Position numbers and translations under genes: made by a program. Positions 15,425 to 23,029 of a DNA stretch of 31,174 nt are shown one piece after another. The notes under the pieces were generated by a model that made no database searches, was not told where the DNA came from, and was given only the letters and a program-made list of their open reading frames with translations. Position 1 is the first letter of the stretch. Every line of letters begins with the position of its first letter. Origin of the DNA: CAZGXM01 sp964529795 (lineage in GTDB: Bacteria > Bacillota > JADQBR01); the NCBI GenBank assembly GCA_964529795.1, contig CAZGXM010000029.1, forward strand, positions 1 to 31,174, written 5' to 3'.

Positions 15425-16444
15425 TCAGATAAATTGCAAAGGCAAATTAGGCACCGCATTTAGATCAAGGCCCGCGGTATGCCCGGCTTGCAGGGCATAA
15501 TAACCGGCACAAGCAATCATGGCGCCGTTGTCAGTGCAAAATACCGGCGAAGGAATGAAAAGTTCAGTATCCGTTTCTTTCGCCCGCTGTTTTAAAGCCT
15601 TTTTTAAAGCGTCGTTAGCGGCCACACCGCCGACCACTGCCAGTTGTTTAATGCCGGTATTCTTTACTGCTATAAAAGCCTTTTCCACCAGCACATCAAT
15701 TACAGATTGTTGGAAGGATGCCGCCACGTCGGCTTTGTTTACCGGTTTACTTTTTTGCCTGGCATGATTGAGAAAATTGAGCACCGAGGACTTCAAGCCG
15801 CTGAAGCTGAAATCCAGACTGCCTGCTTCCAACCATGCCCTGGGAAATTCAATGGCCCCGGCATTACCGTCCACAGCCGCTTTTTCTATTTCCGGCCCCC
15901 CGGGGTAGGACAGACCCAGGGCCCGGGCCACCTTGTCAAAAGCCTCTCCCGCGGCATCGTCCCGGGTCCGTCCCAAAAGATGCATTTTACCGTAACTCTC
16001 CAGCACCAGCAGGCTGGTATGGCCACCGGAAACCACCAGACATAACAAAGGCAGGCGTACATTGGTGTGCTCCAAAAAGACTGCGTAAATATGTCCCAGC
16101 AAATGATGTATCCCCAGCAACGTTTTATCCAAGCTGTAGGCGATGGCTTTGGCAGTGGACACGCCCACCAGCAGCGCTCCCACCAGTCCCGGACCGTGGG
16201 TAACAGCAATGGCACTGATGTCCTGCCAGGTGGTCCCTGCTTCGGTTAACGCCTGTTCTATCACCACCGCAATGTTTTCGACATGCTTGCGGGAGGCAAT
16301 CTCCGGAACTACGCCACCGTATCGCCTGTGTGTATCTATCTGGGATGAGATAACATTGGCACGAATATCCCTGCCGTTGGCTACCAGCGCCACGGATGTT
16401 TCATCACAGCTGGTTTCAATTCCCAATATCAACTTGTCCGTCAT
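15425..16444 (-). CDS. tsaD: tRNA N6-adenosine threonylcarbamoyltransferase TsaD
   Basis: TsaD transfers threonylcarbamoyl from TC-AMP to A37 of ANN-decoding tRNAs. The 339-residue protein has the ASKHA-fold hallmarks: GIETSCDETSVALV at the N-terminus, VTHGPGLVGALLVG, the metal-binding HHLLGHIYA, and VSGGHTSLLVL, then VGGVAANDALK near the C-terminus. The ATG overlaps the rimI stop codon by one base (TAATG) with GAGGTG in front. It is the last gene of a tsaE-tsaB-rimI-tsaD unit; all three Tsa subunits that work together are therefore co-transcribed. Confidence 0.97.
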   Translation of the reverse strand: MTDKLILGIETSCDETSVALVANGRDIRANVISSQIDTHRRYGGVVPEIASRKHVENIAVVIEQALTEAGTTWQDISAIAVTHGPGLVGALLVGVSTAKAIAYSLDKTLLGIHHLLGHIYAVFLEHTNVRLPLLCLVVSGGHTSLLVLESYGKMHLLGRTRDDAAGEAFDKVARALGLSYPGGPEIEKAAVDGNAGAIEFPRAWLEAGSLDFSFSGLKSSVLNFLNHARQKSKPVNKADVAASFQQSVIDVLVEKAFIAVKNTGIKQLAVVGGVAANDALKKALKQRAKETDTELFIPSPVFCTDNGAMIACAGYYALQAGHTAGLDLNAVPNLPLQFI

Positions 16445-16917
16445 TACTTCACCTCACCTTCCAGATCCCGGAGCAAGTTTTTCCACATAATAATGGCATC
16501 TTCATTATTGTCCGTATAATACCTTTTTCTTATCCCGGCTTCTGTAAAACCCAGGCTTTCATAAAGCCTCTGGGCGGGTATGTTGGAAGGGCGTACTTCC
16601 AAAGTAATTTTCTCTGCTCCATAAAACAATGTCTGCTGCATTAAAAACAACAGCAATCGCTTGCCATAATTCTTACCGCGAAACTTGGGGTGAATGGCAA
16701 TGTTGGTAATATGTGCCTCATCCAGTATCACCCACATGCCGGCATAACCCACTATCCGGTCCCCCAACAGGCAAACATAATAATGGGCAAAGCGGTTATG
16801 CCGCAATTCACCCAGGAATGCCTTTTTTGACCAGGGGGTTGGAAAGGACTGTTTTTCAATCTCCAAAACCTGGGGCAGGTGTTTTGGCTCCATGGGTGCA
16901 AAAGTAGGCTCGGTCAT
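16444..16917 (-). CDS. rimI: Ribosomal protein S18-alanine N-acetyltransferase RimI
   Basis: This 157-residue GNAT acetyltransferase has the acetyl-CoA-binding signature KFRGKNYGKRLLLFL near residues 80-94 and the RimI-type C-terminal segment EVRPSNIPAQRLYESLGF. RimI acetylates the N-terminus of ribosomal protein S18 and is typically encoded with tsaB/tsaD, as here. The open frame continues far upstream to 17166, but that part is a shadow of tsaB. The ATG at 16917 follows GGGAGGGTTAAT and comes one base after the tsaB stop codon. Confidence 0.95.
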   Translation of the reverse strand: MTEPTFAPMEPKHLPQVLEIEKQSFPTPWSKKAFLGELRHNRFAHYYVCLLGDRIVGYAGMWVILDEAHITNIAIHPKFRGKNYGKRLLLFLMQQTLFYGAEKITLEVRPSNIPAQRLYESLGFTEAGIRKRYYTDNNEDAIIMWKNLLRDLEGEVK

Positions 16918-16918
16918 A

Positions 16919-17623
16919 TTAACCCTCCCCGGAGGAACCGTGTTTGGCCTGCCAACGCACTTCAGCTTCCGGGCGGCGAATGTATAAAGGAGAAAGAGTA
17001 TACAAATTGTCCGCCTCACCGCGTTGGAAACGTTGCCAGGCAAGAATAGCCACCTGGGCCGCCCGGGGCCAGCGATTAGCCTGGACTGCAAAGTCAATAA
17101 AGGACCTGCTGAAATGCCGCCGGTAAGTGTCAACAGCGTCCCCCAACACGGTGACCCGGCGGTCATATGTCGCCAGTTTTTCCACCAGCTGTTCCGGGTT
17201 TGCCGACATATATTCGGTCAGGCGCCTGAGTCCTTTTGCCTCCGTAGTATAGACGGCAGTATAAACCTCATTTTTGCGGGCGTCCAGTACCGGGCAGATT
17301 AACCCCTCCACACCCAGCACGTTCATTGCCAGTCCGTCCAAAGTGGGGATCCCCAAAATAGGCTTATTCAAAGCAAGACTCATTCCTTTAACAGTTGCCA
17401 AGCCTATGCGCAGCCCGGTGAAAGAGCCGGGGCCAATAGACACGGCAAAAGCGTCAATTTCCTTTATATCCGTGGAAATAAACTTCAGCAGGCTATCCAC
17501 CAACGGCATCAATGACTGGGAATGATTCTGGGCGGTATTGAGAAAAAATTCGCCCACAAGTTTGCCTTCATCAATCACAGCAGCACTGGCAACGGTGGTA
17601 GCAGTTTCCAGGGCTAAAATCAC
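16919..17623 (-). CDS. tsaB: tRNA threonylcarbamoyladenosine complex subunit TsaB
   Basis: TsaB is the catalytically inactive TsaD paralogue that holds the TsaB-TsaD-TsaE complex together. The 234-residue protein shows ILALETATTVASAAV at the start, SIGPGSFTGLRIGLATVKGM near residues 62-81, and LDARKNEVYTAVY, all typical. It lacks the metal-binding HxxxH of TsaD, as expected. The start is a GTG overlapping the tsaE stop codon by four bases (GTGA), so translation is coupled to tsaE. Confidence 0.95.
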   Translation of the reverse strand: MILALETATTVASAAVIDEGKLVGEFFLNTAQNHSQSLMPLVDSLLKFISTDIKEIDAFAVSIGPGSFTGLRIGLATVKGMSLALNKPILGIPTLDGLAMNVLGVEGLICPVLDARKNEVYTAVYTTEAKGLRRLTEYMSANPEQLVEKLATYDRRVTVLGDAVDTYRRHFSRSFIDFAVQANRWPRAAQVAILAWQRFQRGEADNLYTLSPLYIRRPEAEVRWQAKHGSSGEG

Positions 17624-18084
17624 AACCTGTTCTCCTCCAATTCCTTTAGCAATTTAGTATACGCCGCACCGTGAGCAATTATATCTACCTCCCGGCCCGT
17701 ACCCGAGTGGGTATGGTTAATCCGGACTTCCAGCAATTGCTCCGGCAGCAAGTCAGCAATATTTTCCGGCCACTCCACCATTGTGATCCCACCACCGGGC
17801 AGGTATTCCCCCAAACCCGCCTCATAGCCTTCCCGGGAATCGTTCAGGCGGTAAGCATCGATATGCGCCAACTGAAACTGACCGTCGTAGATATTTAGTA
17901 AAGAAAAAGTGGGGCTGGTTACCGGTTCTCCAACCCCCAATGACTTGGCAATCCCTTTTACCAAAGTTGTCTTTCCCGCACCTAAATCACCGCTTAAAGT
18001 AACAACTGTCCCCGGCGACAGCAACTTCCCCAATCTCTTTCCAAAATCTATTGTTTCCTCTTCCCGTGAAAGAAAAAGCTGCAT
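17620..18084 (-). CDS. tsaE: tRNA threonylcarbamoyladenosine ATPase TsaE
   Basis: TsaE is the ATPase that drives turnover of the t6A synthase complex. The Walker A loop SGDLGAGKTTLVKGIA is near residues 30-45, TSPTFSLLNIYDG follows at the Switch position, and HIDAYRL and MVEWPEN are also family motifs. I set the start at 18084 (MQLFLSREEET, 154 residues), preceded by GGAGGG. The frame is open to 18174, but that extension lacks a ribosome binding site and contains a TATAAT-like sequence better read as promoter. It is the first gene of the tsaE-tsaB-rimI-tsaD operon. Confidence 0.95.
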   Translation of the reverse strand: MQLFLSREEETIDFGKRLGKLLSPGTVVTLSGDLGAGKTTLVKGIAKSLGVGEPVTSPTFSLLNIYDGQFQLAHIDAYRLNDSREGYEAGLGEYLPGGGITMVEWPENIADLLPEQLLEVRINHTHSGTGREVDIIAHGAAYTKLLKELEENRL

Positions 18085-18189
18085 AACCAGCCCTCCGTAA
18101 AATTGCAATTCATTAGCAAATACAAACTCGGGGGTTTGTAATATTATAACCTGATTAATAACATCGCAGTCCAAAAGCAGGAAACTGAC

Positions 18190-18759
18190 CTACCCATTCT
18201 GGGAAAAGGTCTTTAGCAGGTCTCTTATTTGTTTAAAGTCCTCCCACACCGGACGTTTCTTTGCTTTGTCCCGTAACAGCGCCGCCGGGTGAAATGTGGG
18301 CATTATCCAGTAATCCTCTTTTTTAATCCACGTGCCGCGCATGCGGGTGATGCGAGCATCAGGATTCGCCAGGGTCTTTGTGGCCAGCGCCCCCAGCAAC
18401 ACAATGATTTTAGGTTTTATCAATTCTATTTGCTTTTCCACGAAAGGACGGCAGGCAGCAACCTCGGCAGGATTGGGGATACGGTTTCCCGGCGGCCTGC
18501 ACTTGCCAATATTGGCTATGTAAACGTCTTCACGTTTCAAATCAATCGCTGCCAGGATTCTATCCAACAGCTGCCCTGCAGGACCCACAAAAGGACGTCC
18601 CAGCCTGTCTTCTTGTACACCCGGCGCCTCACCAATCAGCATCAGATCAGCACTGGGATTGCCCTCACCGAATACCACCTGGCGGGCATTATTACGCAGG
18701 TCACATTTGGTGCACTGAAGGCAATACCGCTCCAGTTCCGCCAAAGAAGTAAAGTTCAA
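18190..18759 (-). CDS. Family 4 uracil-DNA glycosylase
   Basis: This 189-residue enzyme removes uracil from DNA. It has the family 4 motifs GEAPG (near residue 43) and HPAALLRD near the C-terminus, and the four Cys that bind the family's [4Fe-4S] cluster: CLQC near the N-terminus, then Cys in GKCRPPGN and VAACRPF. The start was set at TTG 18759 because GGAGGTGAT lies eight bases upstream and overlaps the alternative GTG at 18768. The gene ends 105 bases ahead of tsaE and may be a separate unit. N-terminal homology to phage DNA polymerase domains often causes misannotation of this family. Confidence 0.93.
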   Translation of the reverse strand: MNFTSLAELERYCLQCTKCDLRNNARQVVFGEGNPSADLMLIGEAPGVQEDRLGRPFVGPAGQLLDRILAAIDLKREDVYIANIGKCRPPGNRIPNPAEVAACRPFVEKQIELIKPKIIVLLGALATKTLANPDARITRMRGTWIKKEDYWIMPTFHPAALLRDKAKKRPVWEDFKQIRDLLKTFSQNG

Positions 18760-18830
18760 TAAAATCACCTCCGGTTAAGTAAATTTTTCTTTATTAAACA
18801 AGAAAATCCTGCAACACCGGGAAAACGCAG

Positions 18831-18854
18831 AAAAAAACCCCAAAAGGGGTTAAA
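18831..18854 (-). terminator. Rho-independent terminator after the DUF362 unit
   Basis: On the minus strand AACCCC-TTTT-GGGGTT runs into seven T. It comes after the receiver remnant and the DUF362 gene and before the uracil-DNA glycosylase, so it separates the two transcription units. Confidence 0.8.
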
Positions 18855-19047
18855 CAAGGGACTGTTTCCGGGTTTCTCTAAATGCTCGCAGTTTCTTTCG
18901 TACGACCTCAATATCAAAAGGTTTAAACCAAATATCAGCCACTCCTATCTGTTGGGCCTGTTCAAGCTTGTCCTGAGAAATATAGGCAGTCATTAGGATT
19001 ACAGGTAACTCAGGATGCCTCTCATTTTTGTTAATTTTCCGAGTCAC
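18850..19047 (-). pseudogene. Truncated response-regulator receiver domain
   Basis: This 65-codon frame encodes only the second half of a CheY-like receiver: HPELPVILMTAY (beta-4 with the conserved Thr), the helix DKLEQAQQIGVADIWFKPF (beta-5 with the conserved Lys-Pro), and a final helix. The acidic pocket and the phospho-accepting Asp, which belong to the missing N-terminal half, are absent. The GTG start overlaps the 3' end of the DUF362 gene by 17 bases and has no good ribosome binding site. It is most likely the relic of a receiver protein whose front was replaced or deleted next to DUF362. A functional 65-residue product is unlikely. Confidence 0.7.
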
Positions 19048-20200
19048 TTTTTCTCATTGCTTTTATAATCCACCGGGCAAGCGGGTTTTCCTGTATCAGT
19101 TCAAAAGCCTGCTCAGGACACAACTCATGACAGCAGAGGCAATCAATACACTGCCGGTAATTTACCCGGGGTATACCCTGAAAATCAATTGCCCCTGCCG
19201 GGCAGTTTTCCACGCAGATTCTGCAACCGGTGCATTTCTCTTTTTGGGCCCTGGGGCGTGCACGCAACAGCCCCAGCAAGTAACTTCCCAGGAAAGGCGG
19301 TACCCATTCCAAGATGATATTCGACGGCAACCTAAAGTCGTTCAGCCGTAAATTGGATAAATTTTCACCCACCACTTCTATGGCATTCAGGTCACCCTGC
19401 CCCAACCCCCTGGCAAATGCCTGGGAAATTGTAGACACGTTGGCCGGGTTAAAACCGATGATATAAGCAGCCACTGCATCCAAAGCCACGCTGTCCTCAC
19501 CAGCCAGTATCAGGCCAAGTTTCCTGGGAACGCCCGCAGCCGGACCGTTGCCTTCCATAGCCAGTATCCCGTCCATTACCGCCAGATGCGGCTTGGTCAG
19601 TTGAAAAATATCCAATAAAATTTTAGTAAAATCCCTGGGACGTGGTGCCAGGCGATGATATTCACTTTTGGTGGCACCGGGAACCGCCCCGTACATATTC
19701 TTAATAGCACCGGTAAACAGGGCGGCGCTGTGAGTCTTCAGTTTGGGTACGGTTATTACCACGTTTGCCTCCAACAACGGTTTGGCTATATGTATCTTTA
19801 GCGGTTTCGCTCCCCGGGGGTTGTCCAGGGAAACGGTACCGGCAGTATCAAAGTTTACCACCTCCGCACCCAGTTTCTCCGCAACTGCCTTTATCCCGGA
19901 TTTTACCAGACTGCGGTGGGTACGGGACCGCCCCACCATCAACCCGCCGGAACTGTCCCCGACCACGGGGTTGGCACCCAGCGCCTGGATTTCTTTAATC
20001 AAAGCAGCAACCACTGCAGGATGGGTGGTAATCGCTTTTTCCGGCGGTTCAGGACTTAACAGGTTTACTTTCAGCAGCACTTTGTCCCCTTTCTTGACAA
20101 ACTTTTTTAAACCACCAATCAGTTTTAAACATTGTGCAACCTGCTTGTCCACTTCTTCCTGCCGGTAATCCGCACATCTAACCACTGCCACTTTGGACAT
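19031..20200 (-). CDS. DUF362 protein with C-terminal double ferredoxin domain
   Basis: This 389-residue protein has an N-terminal DUF362 domain (KGDKVLLKVNLLSPEPPEKA, VVGDSSGGLMVGRS, VPKLKTHSAALFTGAIKNMY) and two C-terminal [4Fe-4S] motifs, CTGCRICVENCPAGA and CIDCLCCHELCPEQA. The family is widespread in anaerobes and has no established biochemical role; a redox function is inferred from the clusters. The ATG at 20200 has AAAGGGTGAT upstream; a GTG nine bases further up falls inside that site. The hydrolase gene 40 bases upstream reads in the same direction. Confidence 0.9.
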   Translation of the reverse strand: MSKVAVVRCADYRQEEVDKQVAQCLKLIGGLKKFVKKGDKVLLKVNLLSPEPPEKAITTHPAVVAALIKEIQALGANPVVGDSSGGLMVGRSRTHRSLVKSGIKAVAEKLGAEVVNFDTAGTVSLDNPRGAKPLKIHIAKPLLEANVVITVPKLKTHSAALFTGAIKNMYGAVPGATKSEYHRLAPRPRDFTKILLDIFQLTKPHLAVMDGILAMEGNGPAAGVPRKLGLILAGEDSVALDAVAAYIIGFNPANVSTISQAFARGLGQGDLNAIEVVGENLSNLRLNDFRLPSNIILEWVPPFLGSYLLGLLRARPRAQKEKCTGCRICVENCPAGAIDFQGIPRVNYRQCIDCLCCHELCPEQAFELIQENPLARWIIKAMRKSDSEN

Positions 20201-20227
20201 CAAGATCACCCTTTCTAAAATAACTCA

Positions 20228-20242
20228 AGGTGCCAGGCACCT
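20228..20242. repeat. Short palindrome AGGTGCC-A-GGCACCT
   Basis: A perfect 7-bp inverted repeat around one central base spans the end of the hydrolase gene and includes part of its stop codon. This sequence type is a frequently dispersed small palindrome in bacterial genomes (recollection, unverified). No second copy was found in the window. Confidence 0.5.
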
Positions 20243-20933
20243 AGCAAGCCTCAACAAAAGCCGCAAACAACTTGCGAGAATAAGCGTCCCTTTCCCAGGT
20301 GCATTCGGGATGCCACTGTATTCCCAGCACAAATTTATGGTTTTGGGATTCTATGGCTTCCACAATACCGTCGTTGGACCGGGCACCGGTGATAAAACCC
20401 GGGGCAATTTTTCGCACTGCCTGGTGATGAAAGCTGTTTACTCGTATCTTATCGGCATTAGCAATTTTCCGCAGTTTGGTATCCGGGCCTATTACCACCC
20501 CATGGCTGGGGAACTCCCGCAGGGCATGCTGCTGGTGTTTTAAGGCACCGTTATACTGGCTGTAAATGTCCTGGTAGATATCTCCGCCCGCAGCAATATT
20601 TAAAACCTGTATGCCCCGGCAGACAGCCAAAATGGGTTTATCCATCGCCAAAAATTCCCTGGTAAGTAAAATTTCGAAAGCATCCCGCTGTGGAGTCATC
20701 TCTCCCATACCCGGAACCGGTTCTTCATCAAAAAAGACGGGGTCCACATCCACCCCACCGGAAAGCAACAAACCGTCCAGCAGCCGGGCAAAAATTGTTA
20801 CGCTCTTTTCCGACGCCGGTAAGAGCAGCGGAATCCCGCCTGAAGTTTCTACTGCCCGGGCATACCGAAAGCCTAAAAAATACCGCTGACGTTCGCTGTC
20901 TTCACTGCAGGTAATACCCACTAAAGGTTGCAC
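20241..20933 (-). CDS. Gamma-glutamyl-gamma-aminobutyrate hydrolase family protein (peptidase C26)
   Basis: This 230-residue class-I glutamine amidotransferase-like hydrolase resembles PuuD, which cleaves gamma-glutamyl amide bonds. Visible motifs are LLLSGGVDVDP near residues 55-65, the nucleophile Cys in AVCRGIQVLNIAAGG near 102-116, and the catalytic His-x-Glu in GIQWHPE near 207-213. The start is a GTG after GGGGGGAT. No polyamine or GABA genes are nearby, so the substrate is open. Within Firmicutes many single-copy members act on unidentified gamma-glutamyl compounds. Confidence 0.9.
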   Translation of the reverse strand: MQPLVGITCSEDSERQRYFLGFRYARAVETSGGIPLLLPASEKSVTIFARLLDGLLLSGGVDVDPVFFDEEPVPGMGEMTPQRDAFEILLTREFLAMDKPILAVCRGIQVLNIAAGGDIYQDIYSQYNGALKHQQHALREFPSHGVVIGPDTKLRKIANADKIRVNSFHHQAVRKIAPGFITGARSNDGIVEAIESQNHKFVLGIQWHPECTWERDAYSRKLFAAFVEAC

Positions 20934-20983
20934 TATCTATCCCCCCATAAATCAAATATATTCACCGGGGGACAAAAAAGCAT

Positions 20984-21010
20984 TAAAAAAAGCACCTGAC
21001 CAGGTACTTT
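20984..21010 (-). terminator. Rho-independent terminator after ndoA
   Basis: On the minus strand GTACCTG-GT-CAGGTGC (one mismatch) is followed by seven T. It lies just downstream of the toxin gene and ends the toxin-antitoxin unit and anything reading into it. Confidence 0.75.
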
Positions 21011-21012
21011 CT

Positions 21013-21363
21013 TCAGACTTTTACCAATCCCAAGCTTATCTCCAAAGCCTTGTTAACCTTCTCCATATATTCCTCATCCAGCACTGCCACCTTTTGACGG
21101 AGACGGCTTTTGTCAATTGTCCTGATTTGCTCCGCCAGGATAACCGATGCTCTCTCCAAACCGCTTTTTTGTGCCGGCATTTCAACGTGGATGGGCAGTT
21201 TTCCCTTGGAAATCTGTGAAGTAATGGCAACCACTATTGTAGTGGGGCTATACTGGTTCCCGATATCATTTTGAATTACCAGCACAGGCCGCGTCCCCCC
21301 CTGTTCCGAGCCTACTACAGGATTTAATTCCGCGTAGAAAATATCCCCACGTTTAACATGCAT
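21013..21363 (-). CDS. ndoA: MazF/EndoA-type mRNA endoribonuclease toxin
   Basis: This 116-residue protein is a chromosomal MazF homologue, close to Bacillus EndoA, which cleaves mRNA at a short sequence. Hallmarks are the N-terminal KRGDIFYAELNPVVGSEQGG, RPVLVIQND, TSQISKGKLPIHVEM, and the conserved QIRTIDKSRL. It starts two bases after the antitoxin stop codon, as in the Bacillus ndoAI-ndoA pair, and the same alr-ndoAI-ndoA order occurs there. Confidence 0.95.
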   Translation of the reverse strand: MHVKRGDIFYAELNPVVGSEQGGTRPVLVIQNDIGNQYSPTTIVVAITSQISKGKLPIHVEMPAQKSGLERASVILAEQIRTIDKSRLRQKVAVLDEEYMEKVNKALEISLGLVKV

Positions 21364-21365
21364 AC

Positions 21366-21641
21366 TTACTTACACTCCGCCAATTTATTATCGTAAAATT
21401 TTTGAACTTCCGTTTCCACCTCGTAATTTTCCATGGCCAGGGAAAGATTGATTTCTGCCATCTCCTGATAGCCCTTTTGCATCTGTTCTCTTAAAGTTTT
21501 TCTTTTTCTTTCAGAGATATACAATTTCATCGCTTCGCGAATAAATTCACTCCTATTGCGTTTTTCCAGGGACGCAAGACCGTCAACTTCTTCCAACAAA
21601 CTTTCCGGAAGACTAATCATAATCCTTTTTACACCTGGCAC
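21366..21641 (-). CDS. ndoAI: EndoAI-type ribbon-helix-helix antitoxin
   Basis: This 91-residue protein begins with a ribbon-helix-helix DNA-binding domain (KRIMISLPESLLEEVDGLAS, then RNRSEFIREAMKLYISE), followed by an acidic, flexible C-terminal tail that would wrap around the toxin. This is the EndoAI/MazE layout known from Bacillus, and the toxin gene follows after two bases. The start is a GTG with GGAGGTG eight bases upstream. A promoter candidate lies directly upstream. Autoregulation by the toxin-antitoxin complex is expected from the family, not seen here. Confidence 0.93.
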   Translation of the reverse strand: MPGVKRIMISLPESLLEEVDGLASLEKRNRSEFIREAMKLYISERKRKTLREQMQKGYQEMAEINLSLAMENYEVETEVQKFYDNKLAECK

Positions 21642-21697
21642 AACGGCACCTCCAGTAAAACAAAATAATGAAAAAGAAACACAAGAATCTATACTAT

Positions 21698-21726
21698 ATT
21701 ATATCTATTCCCCAATACCAATGCAA
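21698..21726 (-). promoter_or_regulatory. Candidate promoter of ndoAI-ndoA
   Basis: TTGCAT (21721-21726), a 17-base spacer and a perfect TATAAT (21698-21703) on the minus strand lie between the alr stop codon and the antitoxin start, giving a leader of about 50 bases. This suggests the toxin-antitoxin pair can be expressed independently of alr. Confidence 0.55.
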
Positions 21727-21756
21727 ACATAATCCCAACAAATTTGGCTATAACTG

Positions 21757-22896
21757 CTAGCAATTGCTGGCATTTCGCCGGTATACCCGCGGCACCCTGC
21801 AGCTGACCATGCAAACGACTTCATAATTAATGGTACCAATTTTTTCGGCCAGTTCATCCACGGAAATAAATTGCTCCTGTTGACCACCCAGCAGCACCGC
21901 TTCATCCCCCATGGACACTTCCGGCTTTAAACCGGTCACATCCACCATGCACTGGTCCATACAAACTCTCCCCACCAGCGGTACCCTTTGCCCCTTGATC
22001 AACACCTCCGCTTTATTTGATAAAAACCGGGTATAGCCGTCAGCATAACCTAAAGGTAAAGACGCAATCACCGCGTCATTTTTGGTAACATAAGTGCACC
22101 CGTAGCTGATGGCAGTGCCGGGTCCCACCTTCTTTACATGGGATATTTCCGCCTTTAATGACATGGCCTGTTGCAACTTTATTTTTTCTCTCTTTACTTC
22201 CCGGGACGGGTACATACCGTAAATAATCAGTCCCGGCCGGACAATGTCCAGGTGAGTCTCCGGGAGGTCAATCACCGCCGCACTGTTTGCCGCATGACGA
22301 ACAGGAAATTCCAACCCCTTGTTTTTCAGTTGCTCCAAAACCCGGAGAAAACGCTGAAATTGGTTTTGGGTATAAGCTTTGTCCGCTGCATCCGCCACCG
22401 CAAAATGGGTATATATCCCTTCCAGTTCCAAACCCGGCAGGCGTACCATCTCCAATATCCTCTGAACGGTTGCCTGTTCCGGAAGCAGACCGATTCTCCC
22501 CATTCCCGTGTCTATCTTCACGTGCGCCAGAGCTTCTTTCCCCGCCTTTACCGCAGCAGCAGACAGGGCTTTGGCCTGTTCAAGGGAATAAATAGTCTGG
22601 CGCAACTCATAGTCAACCACCGACTTCAACTGGTCCAGAGAAGTATAGCCTAAAATTAAGATAGGTACGGAAAAACCGGCATCCCTGAGCTGCACCGCCT
22701 CCTGCAGCAGGGCCACACCCAGCCAGTCCGCGCCGTTTTTCAAAGCAACATTGCTAACCTCCCGGGCGCCGTGACCATAGGCATTTGCCTTGACCACCGC
22801 CATGACTTTGGCTTGCGGCCGGGTAACACGCCGGATTTCCCGGATATTGTTTGCAATTGCCCCCAAATCTATTTCTGCCCAGACAGGACGCAGCAT
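21757..22896 (-). CDS. alr: Alanine racemase
   Basis: This 379-residue PLP enzyme interconverts L- and D-alanine for peptidoglycan. The PLP-binding Lys lies in VVKANAYGHGA near residues 35-45, the second catalytic Tyr in TAISYGCTYV near 262-271, and the substrate-side motif GRVCMDQCMVDVT near 303-315. The ATG has AAGGTGAT upstream. It follows the NAD(P)HX repair gene after 133 bases that include a strong hairpin element. The order with acpS, ndoAI and ndoA matches the conserved Firmicutes neighbourhood. Confidence 0.97.
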   Translation of the reverse strand: MLRPVWAEIDLGAIANNIREIRRVTRPQAKVMAVVKANAYGHGAREVSNVALKNGADWLGVALLQEAVQLRDAGFSVPILILGYTSLDQLKSVVDYELRQTIYSLEQAKALSAAAVKAGKEALAHVKIDTGMGRIGLLPEQATVQRILEMVRLPGLELEGIYTHFAVADAADKAYTQNQFQRFLRVLEQLKNKGLEFPVRHAANSAAVIDLPETHLDIVRPGLIIYGMYPSREVKREKIKLQQAMSLKAEISHVKKVGPGTAISYGCTYVTKNDAVIASLPLGYADGYTRFLSNKAEVLIKGQRVPLVGRVCMDQCMVDVTGLKPEVSMGDEAVLLGGQQEQFISVDELAEKIGTINYEVVCMVSCRVPRVYRRNASNC

Positions 22897-22928
22897 CTTA
22901 TCACCTTATTCATGGGAAAATATAGACC

Positions 22929-22996
22929 GCCGGTGCTTGGCTTCGTTCTCCGCAACCCGGAGGGTAATTTCCGGGCCGCGCCCGGGAAACACCGGC
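22929..22996 (-). ncRNA. Structured GC-rich element in the alr leader
   Basis: A 68-base block is closed by a perfect 7-bp stem, GCCGGTG with CACCGGC (22929-22935 and 22990-22996). Inside it, CCGGGC-cgc-GCCCGG forms a second stem and ACCC-gga-GGGT a third, leaving an unpaired purine-rich stretch (minus strand GGAGAACGAAG). It is much more GC-rich than its AT-rich flanks and ends 23 bases before the alr ribosome binding site. I do not match it to a known riboswitch. It could be a cis-regulatory RNA, an mRNA-stabilising structure or a small dispersed repeat. Confidence 0.45.
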
Positions 22997-23029
22997 TAAT
23001 ATATTTTTTCTTAACCACTATTAGCTGCA

